Assembly (NCBI GenBank): GCA_963735495.1
Contig: CAVTLG010000009.1
Span: 62,001-126,000, forward strand
DNA length: 64,000 nucleotides
Source of the DNA: CAVTLG01 sp963735495
Lineage (GTDB): Bacteria; Chloroflexota; Ktedonobacteria; Ktedonobacterales; Ktedonobacteraceae
Direction: 5' to 3'
Part shown: positions 28,282-36,428 of the stretch, in pieces
How positions within the stretch are numbered: the stretch's first letter is position 1
How the letters are laid out: each line of letters starts with the position of its first letter
Translations under genes and position numbers: made by a program
Notes under the pieces: model-generated
The model's database searches: none
What the model saw: only the letters and a program-made list of their open reading frames with translations
What the model was told of the DNA's origin: nothing

Positions 28282-28962
28282 TGGCGAACAGGGAAAACCA
28301 GGAACCGAACAACCAGGAGAGCGCGGCTGCGTCCGGCTTCTCGCAGACCTCGCAGACTCGGACGAGAAGCTGGTGGAAGGTCCCCCTGCTCACCTTCGCC
28401 GTGACCGTCCTGGTCGTGTGGGGAGTCGGCGCCTTCGCTTACCCCTATCTTCTATACGCGTCTCATCTACAACGCGGTTGGAGAACGCGGTCGTCCAGCA
28501 CGGCCTAAGCCCAGGCAGTTCCTCTGGCATTCCCATCAATACGCTCTATACGATGCCGACCCTCGCTTCACCCTCGCAGTCCAACGCCCTTGGGGAGCAC
28601 CGGGAACCACGACACGCTCTATACCGTGGGCTGGCTCGATCTGAGCACAGGGCCGGAGGTGTTGCACGTGCCGGACATGGCTGGCCGCTATTACAGCGTC
28701 CAGTTGACGGACCCGTGGGGAACGGACTTCGCCTATGTGGGCCAGGCGCACCACCGGGACGCAGGCCGGAGACTATCTCATGAGCGGACCGGGCTGGCAG
28801 GGCAAGGTGCCGGATGGAGTGAAGCAGATCGTCGCACCGGACAACACGGTGTTGCTGATCGGACGCACGCTCGTGGAAAGTGATAGCGACCTGGCCACAG
28901 CTTATGGGCTGGCGAAGCAGATCCAGGTCACCCCACTGAGTCACTGGAAATCTGGCCACTAG
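28281..28962 (+). pseudogene. DUF1254-family protein gene with several frameshifts
   Basis: The first 75 codons encode a membrane-anchored start (WWKVPLLTFAVTVLVVWGVGAFAYPYLLYA). Family-like sequence then continues in changing frames: ENAVVQHGLSPGSSSG, then NTLYTMPTL, then GNHDTLYTVGWLDLSTGPEVLHVPD and YYSVQLTDPWGTDFAYVG, then a GDYLMSGPGWQGKVPDGV block ending at TAG 28960-28962. At least four frame changes are needed (about 28463, 28490, 28600 and 28747), so the gene is dead or this stretch is poorly sequenced. The pieces together match DUF1254, the usual partner domain of DUF1214 encoded just upstream. Confidence 0.65.
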
Positions 28963-29115
28963 TATTCCATCGGCAGGGCGTCTCTCGGCTTCCGCTGGAG
29001 AACCTCCCGCTGATCGCGAGTGGGTGTCACTAATCTAGGCACGCGCACCGACGCCGTGACCAGGGATGAGATGGTCCGAACAAGGTGTTTTTTTGAAGTA
29101 GTGAAGGATGAACCG

Positions 29116-30063
29116 ATGAACGCTATTGAAACCAACCACTTGACCCGTGCCTTCGGTAGCCTGGTGGCTGTGGACGACTTGACGCTGGCTATTCCAGAGG
29201 GAACCGTCTTTGGGTTCCTGGGACCGAATGGCGCGGGCAAAACAACAACCGTGCGCCTGCTCTCGGCCTTGATTGCCCCCACGCGTGGGAGCGCTGCGGT
29301 AGCGGGCCATCGCCTGGGCGAGCACAATGAGGCCATTCGGCAAGCTGTGGGGATCCTCACGGAGACCCCAGGCTTGTATGACCGCCTCAGCGCCTGGCAA
29401 AACCTGCTCTTTTTTGCGCAGATGTACGATCTGCCCGCCGAGCGTGCCTCCTCCCAGGTCGAACGCTATCTGCATCTGCTCGACCTCTGGGAGCGGCGCG
29501 ACGACAAGGTGGGGGGCTTCTCCAAAGGCATGCGTCAGAAGCTGGCGATTGCCCGTGCTTTGCTGCACGAACCACAGATCATCTTCCTGGATGAGCCAAC
29601 GGCTGGCCTTGATCCGGAAGCCGCGCGGGTGGTGCGCGACTTCATCAAAGCGTTGCGGGCCGAAGGACGGACCATCTTTCTCACCACGCATAATCTACCC
29701 GAGGCCGATGAACTCTGCGATCTGATCGGGGTGTTTCGCACGCAGCTCCTGCGCCTGGGCACCCCAGCGCAGTTACGTGCTGGCATGTTTGGATCGGGTA
29801 CCCAGGTGCATGTCGTCGGAGACGCAGCGCGCTGGCTTGAAACCGTTCGTACCCTGTCCTTTGTTCAGGATGCAACAGCCTCCGAGAGTACCCTCTCCGT
29901 CAGTCTCGCGTATCCCGATGAGCAGAATCCTGCGTTGGTGCGCGCCCTCGTGGAGGCAGGTGCCCCCATCCGCGCGCTAGAACCAACCTCCCATTCCCTC
30001 GAAGAGGTGTACCTGGAACTGGTGGAGAGTGAGCGCAAAGCGGCGGCTGTCGCCACGAAGTAA
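29116..30063 (+). CDS. ABC transporter ATP-binding protein (ABC-2 exporter type)
   Basis: 315 residues. Walker A GPNGAGKTT, Q-loop region GILTETPGLYDRL, a signature-like motif in the form GGFSKGMRQKLAIA, Walker B IIFLDEPTAGLDPEA and the H-loop TTHN are all present. The C-terminal 90 residues are the usual small extension of CcmA/DRA-type exporter ATPases. The ATG at 29116 is chosen over an earlier in-frame ATG because GAAGGA precedes it and homology begins at once (AIETNHLTRAFG). The permease follows 15 bp later. The pair should export an unknown compound, possibly an antibiotic or lipid, and may be controlled by the LAL regulator. Confidence 0.92.
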   Translation: MNAIETNHLTRAFGSLVAVDDLTLAIPEGTVFGFLGPNGAGKTTTVRLLSALIAPTRGSAAVAGHRLGEHNEAIRQAVGILTETPGLYDRLSAWQNLLFFAQMYDLPAERASSQVERYLHLLDLWERRDDKVGGFSKGMRQKLAIARALLHEPQIIFLDEPTAGLDPEAARVVRDFIKALRAEGRTIFLTTHNLPEADELCDLIGVFRTQLLRLGTPAQLRAGMFGSGTQVHVVGDAARWLETVRTLSFVQDATASESTLSVSLAYPDEQNPALVRALVEAGAPIRALEPTSHSLEEVYLELVESERKAAAVATK

Positions 30064-30078
30064 GAAGGAGCTTCAAGT

Positions 30079-30843
30079 ATGCACAAAGTCTTGGTCATTC
30101 TGCGCAAAGAGTTTCTTGAGATCGTTCAGCAGCGTATTCTCCTGTTCAGTATTCTGCTGCCTCCGCTGCTGTTTATCGTGCTTCCCCTCTTTTTCCTGCA
30201 ACTGGGCGGCAATGGGTCGAGAGCCAGTTCGCTGCACGTCCCATCCCTTCAGGGGTTGACCCTCCACGAGTACACGCAGGGACTGGTGGGAACGGAGTTC
30301 TCCAACATCTTTCTCCTGCTGTCGATGCTCGTGCCCAGTACGATTGCGGCCTACAGCATCATTGGCGAGAAGAACAGTCGCACGCTGGAACCGCTGTTGG
30401 CAACGCCGGTGCGCCGATGGCAATTGTTGGCGGGCAAAATGCTGGCCGCGTTGTTGCCGGCAGTGCTGGTCACCTGGATGAGTGGGGGCCTGTTCATCGC
30501 TGAATTAGCGATCGTGACCGATGCGAATGTCGTCTCCCACGTGGTCACCGGAGGCTGGCTCATCCTCTTCCTCGCCAGTACACCGCTCTTAGGGCTGATC
30601 GCCGTGGCCGTCATGACGGCCATTTCGTCGCGGGTCAACGATACCCGCACGGCGCAACAACTCTCGATCTGGGCGGTGGTGCCAATCCTGGGGATCATTC
30701 TCGGCGAACTCTCCGGCCAGTTTGAACTCACTGTCCTCGTGGCGGTCATTACTACTGTGATCCTGATCCCGCTCGCAATCCTCTTGACCTGGGGATCGGC
30801 CCAACTGTTTCAGCGCGAAATCATTCTGACCCGTTGGAAGTAG
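30079..30843 (+). CDS. ABC-2 type permease, partner of the preceding ATPase
   Basis: 254 residues with six likely membrane helices at about 20-42, 75-95, 115-140, 150-175, 185-205 and 215-240. The start MHKVLVILRKEFLEI and the cytoplasmic GEKNSRTLEPLLATPVRRWQ stretch are typical of NatB/CcmB-like permeases of ABC-2 exporters. AGAAGGAGC precedes the ATG. It is the last gene of the transporter operon and is followed 12 bp later by a strong hairpin. Confidence 0.9.
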   Translation: MHKVLVILRKEFLEIVQQRILLFSILLPPLLFIVLPLFFLQLGGNGSRASSLHVPSLQGLTLHEYTQGLVGTEFSNIFLLLSMLVPSTIAAYSIIGEKNSRTLEPLLATPVRRWQLLAGKMLAALLPAVLVTWMSGGLFIAELAIVTDANVVSHVVTGGWLILFLASTPLLGLIAVAVMTAISSRVNDTRTAQQLSIWAVVPILGIILGELSGQFELTVLVAVITTVILIPLAILLTWGSAQLFQREIILTRWK

Positions 30844-30854
30844 GAGCGTGTGAC

Positions 30855-30898
30855 AGGGGCCAGCATATCCAATCCTGCTCTTGGATATGCTGGCCCCT
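30855..30898. terminator. Strong hairpin after the ABC transporter operon
   Basis: Perfect 18-bp arms (AGGGGCCAGCATATCCAA and its complement) surround an 8-nt loop. There is no U tract after it, so it may stop transcription poorly by itself or protect the 3' end. Confidence 0.55.
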
Positions 30899-31029
30899 TA
30901 CCAGGGACTGCAGGCAGGAGCTTCCGAAAGCCTTCTGCTGCCGACCTTTCCGGATCAGCACAGGTAACGATTTTCCCGACCTTTTCCATCCTGAGTGTTT
31001 GGGGGTTGTGTGAAAAGAGAGAACTGGCA

Positions 31030-31402
31030 TGAGGCAAAAAGGAGAACTGCGCGAGCAGCGCTTTCACACCGGCACGGTCGAACTCAATGACGCGGAGGGG
31101 CCGGCCTCGGACGAGGCGCTTCTGGATCTGCATGGAGAGGACGGCAGATGGCAAGAGGGGCGGGCGTTGCTTTGAGGGCTATGATACGCACGTGCTCTTT
31201 CCAGCGATCCGCTGTCCGGTGCAGATCCTGCAGGCTGATCCTGAGGCGGGTGGTCTGACGCCGCATGAAGAGATTGCGCCTGCACTGGCTCTCTTGCAAA
31301 GGCGGAAAGCATGGGTTTCTGAAAGGCGTCAGCCATGCCTGGCTGCACGATCAGCCAGAACAAGGGCGAAAAGCCATCGCAGACTTTCTTACAGCCGTAT
31401 GA
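31030..31402 (+). pseudogene. C-terminal remnant of an alpha/beta hydrolase
   Basis: Pieces in three frames join to the end of a hydrolase: DEALLDLHGEDGRWQEGRALL, then FPAIRCPVQILQADPEAGG (the strand carrying the catalytic acid), then KGVSHAWLHDQPEQG with the catalytic-His loop, ending IADFLTAV and TGA 31400-31402. Two frameshifts are needed (about 31173 and 31320), and the nucleophile half is missing. It is passenger debris between the ABC operon and the transposase. Confidence 0.55.
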
Positions 31403-32350
31403 CCTCTCTCGATTTTGATATGCCGATTGCGCTTGCCAGGGGCAAAGGCCAAACAGCAGGTGCTGATCTGCGGGGTAGACTTTGGTACGCCTCGGCTCTG
31501 GCGGTCTCCTGGCCAGTTGATGCGATGGAGCGCGAGGCGGCCCGGAGTCTACCACGTGCGGGGCCAGGAGTGATGGAAATGAGAGAGGCAACGGCGATGT
31601 CACTGGTGGTGGCGTTGCCAGGTCAACGTCAAGGGCGGAGATTGGCGAGACTTGAGCTTGTTCGGCAGGTGGAGCTTGGAGCAACGGCCTCAGAGGCACG
31701 GCGACGCTGTCCTGTTCCGATGCATCGCACGACTGTGTACCGACTCCTGAAGCGAGTCGGGCAGGAAGGTGAGCAAGCATTCGCAGAGAGGCGCCACGGC
31801 CACCCGGTCAAACTGCGTAGAGAGGTGCTCACCTGGCTTCTGGACTATTGCCAGAGCCACGCGTCTGTTTCCAGTTCGGAACTCCAGCACCTCATCGCCG
31901 AACGATTCAATCTCTCGGTGAGTGTCAGTCAACTCAACCGTGTCCGTGCCGCTCACGGCGTGCGTCGCGTTCCTCCACTGCGAGAAAAGCAGGCAAAAGC
32001 GGGCCTGACGATTGCCCGGGGATACAATGAACAGGCTGGGAGCTTGCTCCTCTTGGCAGCAGCAGCCGAGACCGGCCTCCTCACGCAGTTAGAACAAGCA
32101 CTGCCACCTGCTCCAGATCCTCACTGTCTTCCTCTAGCAGGCAGTTCAGCGGTCCGCCAACGTCTGATGCTCACCCTCCTGTTTCTGGGGGCGGTTGGAC
32201 TCCAGCGCACGTGGGACCTGCGCGGCTATACCGCCGATGGTCTGGCCTTGCTCACCGGTCGGACGCACGCCTATGGCTATCGCTATACCGAAGCGTTTTT
32301 GTCACAGGTCGCTTGCGCCGATGGGGCCGAACGCTTCACCAATACGCTCG

Positions 32351-32388
32351 GTGCCTTTGCCACGCACCTCTGGCATCCCGTTGAAACA
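32351..32388 (+). repeat. 38-bp direct repeat, copy 1, inside the transposase gene
   Basis: The unit beginning GTGCCTTTGCCACGCACC recurs exactly at 32423-32460. The 34-bp filler between the copies carries a TAA in the transposase frame. Confidence 0.8.
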
Positions 32389-32422
32389 TCAGCAATACCG
32401 CCCCTGCTCAAAGTCTAACCAT

Positions 32423-32460
32423 GTGCCTTTGCCACGCACCTCTGGCATCCCGTTGAAACA
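32423..32460 (+). repeat. 38-bp direct repeat, copy 2, inside the transposase gene
   Basis: Identical to 32351-32388, with a 72-bp period, so the reading frame is kept across the duplication. After this copy the protein reads on naturally (HLWHPVETAAEAEHPHCLQAL). Confidence 0.8.
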
Positions 32461-33994
32461 GCAGCAGAAGCCGAACACCCGCACTGCCTTCAGGCATTGA
32501 CCTGCTACGTCGATGGGCATCGCAAGCCCGTCTACAGCGACGTGCTCCTCCCACGTGGGCTGGTTGGACGCCTGGGTGTCGTCCTGGGATGCCGAGCGCT
32601 CCTTTTGCTCCACGATGAGCAGGGCCATCCTCTCTTTGTGACCACCCATCGAGGAGACCTGCATCTCACCGCAGGCGTCCCTGCACTCCTGGAGCGCTAT
32701 GAGCAGCAGGTGCAAATGAGCCATGTTGCCCGCATGATTGTCGATCGAGAAGGCATGGCAACTGAATTCCTGGCGCGGTTGCACACGGAAGGACGCATCG
32801 TGGTCACGATCCTACAAACCAATCAGTACCGTGATTTGTCCTCATTCTCTGATGTTGGTCCCTTTGAGCCGCTGAGCACTGATGCCCACGGGCAGGTCAT
32901 CCGGGAAGTCGCTCCGGCACGCATTACCTTATCCCGCGAGGAGCATCCCGACGATCCTTTGCGTTTACAAGTGGCCCTCGTCCGTGACCTGCGCCGAAAA
33001 GTCGAGACCCGGCCTGATCCAGAAGAAGCGGCGTATCCCCGACGATGGGACGGTGACCTGCCCCCAGAGGAGCAAGCCTGGTGGCGCGAAGGGTGGCAGG
33101 CCACGGCGGCCCCGGTCAAAGCAAAGGCCGCGAAGCTCATTCCCATTGTCACGACCGAAGCGATGCCGACAATTGATGCGGTGGAACTCGCCCGGACCTA
33201 CATTCACCGCTGGCCTGCTCAAGAAAATGTCATCAAAGATTATCTTCGACCGCTCGGATTGGACACCAACCATGGGTTCGCCAAGGTCGCTGTGGAAAAT
33301 TCGGAGGTAGCCAAACGACGAACCTGCCTGGAGAAGCGGCTCGCCAGACTCAAGCAATGGGCACAGAGTGCCGGCAAGCGCGAGGCCCAGGCCAGCCGAC
33401 GACGGGAGCGGCTCCGCACGACCTACAACGCCCGCAGCAAGGAATTGTATCGTGAACTGACAGCCTATCAGTTCACGTTGGAAGAACAAAACCTTCCTGA
33501 GTACCTGTTCCGACAGAAGTTCAAGGAGCGCAAAGCCGAGATCGACGCCGAACTGGAACCACTCCGCCTCAAAGAATGGCAAGCCTATGACCAGTGCAAT
33601 GCCGAGTTCCGCAAGCAAGAACGCTACTGCAAAGAGCAGCGGGAGGTGCTTCGCGCATTAGAAAACGCGAAGGAGCAGGAGCGAAGCATGTATGAGATTG
33701 ATAACCGAAAAGACCAGGTGATGACAATTTGCAAGGTGGCATTGGCGAACCTGGCGATGTGGGTACGTGATCGATACTTTCCGGCATCTTATGCACAAGC
33801 AACCTGGAAACGTTTATTTCCCTTTTTTCAGCTTCCCGGCACAATCACGCACTCTGCTCAGATGGTGCAGGTTGAACTGCGTCCATTCAACGATCGTGCG
33901 CTCAATCGAGACCTGGCCATCCTGTGTGAACGGGTCAGCCAGGCATCGCTGCATCTGCCTGATGGACGCCGACTCTCGTTCACCATCGCCTCAA

Positions 33995-34045
33995 CATGTT
34001 GCATTCTTGCTGCGCAGAAGAAGGCCAGAATACCGTGAGTCCCTG
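33995..34045. repeat. Right terminal inverted repeat of the composite element
   Basis: Ends CCGTGAGTCCCTG at 34045 and is immediately followed by the target duplicate ATGAC (34046-34050). It overlaps the last codons of the transposase gene. Confidence 0.85.
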
Positions 34046-34292
34046 ATGACAGTGCTCAGAGAGCATTTTCTCCGAGACAGACCATTTCTTGAGCCTCTCA
34101 ACGTGCCATTTTTTCTGTAACATTCCCATGTAGTATACCGAATCTCCCCTTTTTTCGCAAATCGTTTTTTGTCCAAAAAGAGGGGGGATTTGCGAAGAGA
34201 TGGAGCGAACTTCACACGTAAATAGAAATTTTTCGGGCCAATATGCGGCCCAAAAGAGCGCTCACTGGTGGCTCCTGCATCGATTTGCGAAA
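34046..34292 (-). promoter_or_regulatory. Detached distal part of CRISPR leader 1 with promoter and three GATTTGCGAAA sites
   Basis: Homologous to leaders 2 and 3 but with no array beside it. On the minus strand TTGCGA (34155-34160) and TATACT (34132-34137) are 17 bp apart. The motif is at 34153-34163 (inverted), 34187-34197 (one mismatch) and 34282-34292, with spacings of 34 and 95 bp. Transcription from this promoter now runs into the transposon, antisense to the transposase gene, instead of into array 1. Confidence 0.75.
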
Positions 34293-34326
34293 CATCGCTT
34301 TAGAAGCCACCATTCTACGCACAATG

Positions 34327-34926
34327 CTATACGACGTCGTTACAAAAACGGCGAAATTCACAGGTGACACAGCGTCCTTGCGCCACAGGTGGCTCTGGCA
34401 TTTCCTGCTGCTCTACTAGATGCCGGATAGCGCTCACCGTCTGGATAACCTTCTTGCGCAATTGCGGCGTAATCGCTACTGCCTCTGCTCGCTTCAGCGG
34501 AATTGAGTAGATGAAGCCTCGTTTCACCGGCATATTCCAGGCTTCCTCAAGCAGTAAGGCATAGGCCGCAAGCTGGAGTTTGAAATGCGCCCCGGCCTTT
34601 TGCTCAGAGTATTTGTACTCGACCACAACCGCTTCGGCTTCAATAGCGGTTCGTGATGGTGTGGCAATTGCCAGGTCGATGCGTGCCGCCAGGCCCAGCT
34701 TTTCCGATTGGAGCGCCAGATGAAAGAAGCGTTCACCCTCCTGCAACTGATAGTGGCGCAGGCTGCGCCGCTCCTCACGATCCTCCTCTTCCTCGTGCTG
34801 ACGAATACCCTCCTCCATCAAGAAGGTCAGCGGACGTATGGTCGGCAGACAATAGCGATAAAAAACAATACGCGGACAATAGGTGTATTGCTTGAGATCC
34901 GTCACTTCTAGCAGCCAGGTTGCCAT
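34327..34926 (-). CDS. cas4: Cas4 RecB-like exonuclease of CRISPR adaptation
   Basis: 199 residues. The four iron-sulphur cysteines are visible: one near the N-terminus (YTYCPRIVFY, about residue 18) and three at the end (CVTCEFRRFC). The RecB-type nuclease motifs are an ARIDLAI Asp, the EYKYS Glu-x-Lys and QLAAYALLL. Cas4 trims and selects prespacers by their PAM and acts with Cas1-Cas2. The ATG follows directly on the cas2 stop (TAAATG). It is the last gene of the cas1-cas2-cas4 operon and ends about 35 bp from the detached leader 1 region. Confidence 0.95.
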   Translation of the reverse strand: MATWLLEVTDLKQYTYCPRIVFYRYCLPTIRPLTFLMEEGIRQHEEEEDREERRSLRHYQLQEGERFFHLALQSEKLGLAARIDLAIATPSRTAIEAEAVVVEYKYSEQKAGAHFKLQLAAYALLLEEAWNMPVKRGFIYSIPLKRAEAVAITPQLRKKVIQTVSAIRHLVEQQEMPEPPVAQGRCVTCEFRRFCNDVV

Positions 34927-35184
34927 TTACTCCACCTCCGTAGATTGCACAAAGACATGGCGTCCTGACCAGCTCTTCTCGTCCAGTGGATAAAGCTGGA
35001 CACTCGCCTCACGCTTGCCAATCCGACGCCTGATCTGGAGCCAGAGTTCACGCTGGTGCGTCTTATTCAACTCGCCGAGAAACGCGCTGTACTGGATACG
35101 CTCCAAACCATAATCCAGGCAGGCATCAGAAACCTTGGTACGTACACCATCGTGCGGGATATCATAGATTAACAGATAGCGCAT
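34927..35184 (-). CDS. cas2: Cas2, adaptation complex subunit
   Basis: 85 residues, normal for the family. The first strand MRYLLIYDIP carries the conserved Asp8; the ferredoxin-like fold follows with QYSAFLGELN and VQLYPLDEKSW. Cas2 dimerises and bridges two Cas1 dimers during spacer integration. A strong AAGGAGG site precedes the ATG, 11 bp after cas1. Confidence 0.96.
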   Translation of the reverse strand: MRYLLIYDIPHDGVRTKVSDACLDYGLERIQYSAFLGELNKTHQRELWLQIRRRIGKREASVQLYPLDEKSWSGRHVFVQSTEVE

Positions 35185-35195
35185 TGGTTTCCTCC

Positions 35196-36209
35196 TTACC
35201 AGCCTGCAATAAAGGGTTCGTAGCTTGTGCGGTCGTTGCGTAGGAAGAGCGCGAGGTGGCGCGCCTGACTCTGGAGGATAAAGCGCAAGGCTTGTCGCTT
35301 CTTTTCATACGCTTCGCTGCTTTCCAGGCGCTCGATCACTTTTTCGGCGATCTTCTTGCGCGTTATCTCTGTGAGCAAACCCTGCTCGTCTTGCTCCAGA
35401 GGAATATGCTTGTTGACCAGACCAATAATGGTCCGGTCGACGATGGTCTGGCGAAACTCCTCAATACAATCCAGGACCAGACTTGGCTTACCAGGACGGT
35501 CGGTGTGAAGGAAGCCGCCGAAGGGATCAAGTCCCGCCAGTGTCAAGGCATGCTCAATCTGTGCATAGAGGATGCCGTAGCCGTAGTTGAGTGCTGCATT
35601 GAACGGATCGGTTGCACCTTGCGTTTCGCGTCCGGGCCATTGCAGTTCGTTGGGGATGATGCGCGCGACCATCGCCCAGTAGCGTTGCGCCGCGCGACCT
35701 TCAACCGAAAGGAATTGCTCACGTATCTCATCGATCTTCTCTGCATTGAACCGTTCCAGTTCATGAATAAAGTCCCGCATCTCCAGGGCTGCGAGCGTCA
35801 GTTCTTCATACAGCGTGGCATTGGTTTCCTTGCGGTACTTCGCCATATAGCGCAACAGGTTGGCCTGGTTCTCCAGTTTGCCGGTGATAAATGCTCTGGC
35901 GACCGTGATGCCAATGGTCTGTTCATATGCCAGGAGCTGTGCGCGGCGCGTCATCACCGTTCCCGTCAGGCCAGCGGAGTAAAGACTGGCGATGGCTGAG
36001 CCGCGACTACTCAAGAAATGAATGGGAATCCCCTCTTCGCTGCATGTCCGAATGACGTCGCTGGAGATGCCAACGCCGCTATCGACAATAATGACCTGCT
36101 TGAGATGGATAAGTGGTACTTCGGTAATCGTTTTTTGCGCACGCGTGACGCGCAGACGCCCTTGATGTTTGCCGACAAACGATCCTTTCCCCTCGACAAC
36201 AAGTTCCAT
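35196..36209 (-). CDS. cas1: Cas1 integrase
   Basis: About 337 residues from the ATG at 36209 (MELVVEGKGSF). AGAAGAGG lies just before it, and an in-frame ATG 57 bp upstream adds a non-homologous tail. The N-terminal beta domain is followed by the helical catalytic domain with the Glu in NAALNYGYGILYAQIEHAL, the His in GFLHTDRPGKPSLVLD and the Asp/Glu of LVLDCIEEFRQ. It integrates new spacers at the leader-repeat junction. This is the only cas1 in the window, so it probably serves all three arrays, including array 2 starting about 220 bp upstream. Confidence 0.96.
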   Translation of the reverse strand: MELVVEGKGSFVGKHQGRLRVTRAQKTITEVPLIHLKQVIIVDSGVGISSDVIRTCSEEGIPIHFLSSRGSAIASLYSAGLTGTVMTRRAQLLAYEQTIGITVARAFITGKLENQANLLRYMAKYRKETNATLYEELTLAALEMRDFIHELERFNAEKIDEIREQFLSVEGRAAQRYWAMVARIIPNELQWPGRETQGATDPFNAALNYGYGILYAQIEHALTLAGLDPFGGFLHTDRPGKPSLVLDCIEEFRQTIVDRTIIGLVNKHIPLEQDEQGLLTEITRKKIAEKVIERLESSEAYEKKRQALRFILQSQARHLALFLRNDRTSYEPFIAGW

Positions 36210-36281
36210 AGTGTCCTCTTCTCTTCGGTGTATTGGCGCACAACAATTTGTGCTGCTAGAAGACACTTTACAAAGAAATTC

Positions 36282-36303
36282 CGCAGTTTCTGCGGATTTT
36301 TTG
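36282..36303 (+). terminator. Short hairpin plus T-run upstream of cas1
   Basis: CCGCAG-TTT-CTGCGG followed by ATTTTTT on the plus strand. No plus-strand gene leads into it; it may instead fold in the cas1 5' untranslated region. The role is unclear. Confidence 0.35.
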
Positions 36304-36428
36304 TTGAGTATTTCTGGTGTGGGGATATTGCCAGGAAATAGGTATGAGGCAACGGAGATAGTTGGCCTTCAACTGGTGGGAAGGGTCATGGATGTGGCCG
36401 ATTACACTCGTCCTATCACATGTAATAT

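Larger units (their letters stand above)
31573..34038 (+). pseudogene. DDE-type transposase gene interrupted by an in-frame stop
   Basis: The N-terminal part (from about 31573) has a helix-turn-helix region (LELVRQVELGATASEARRR, TTVYRLLKRVG) like those of IS630-type proteins. The catalytic part follows with YVDGHRKPVYSD, MIVDREGMATEF and HRWPAQENVIKDYLRPLGLDTNHG, the likely D, D and E residues, and then a coiled-coil-rich region of about 150 residues. A 72-bp in-frame duplication at 32351-32460 introduces TAA at 32416-32418, splitting the gene into two same-frame halves; without it the protein would have about 800 residues. A restart at ATG 32497 would lack the HTH. I cannot assign the IS family. 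Its 3' end forms the right end of the composite element. Confidence 0.7.
23588..34045. mobile_element. 10.46-kb composite transposon inserted in CRISPR leader 1
   Basis: The ends are inverted copies of one insertion-sequence terminus: 51 bp at 23588-23638 and 33995-34045 with four mismatches, starting CAGGGACTCACGGTAT. Flanking 5-bp duplications (ATGAC) and the split leader show that the unit moved as a whole. The left end is a fragment of a related but diverged transposase gene; the right end is a near-complete transposase gene with an internal stop. The cargo is a LAL regulator, a DUF1214 membrane protein, a decayed DUF1254 gene, an ABC exporter pair and a hydrolase fragment. It is visibly more GC-rich than the flanking CRISPR loci, consistent with foreign origin. 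Confidence 0.8.

Noticed and set aside
31087..31572. Extending the transposase frame upstream to 31087
   Set aside because: The added part overlaps the hydrolase remnant in another frame and has no HTH or transposase similarity; homology-like sequence starts near 31573.
32351..32460. Possible mini-CRISPR (38-bp repeat, 34-bp spacer, 38-bp repeat)
   Set aside because: The repeats are transposase coding sequence, share nothing with the other arrays, and the frame continues through them; a tandem duplication explains it.
36282..36303. Hairpin considered as terminator of a plus-strand gene
   Set aside because: No plus-strand gene ends before it; kept only as a low-confidence structural feature.
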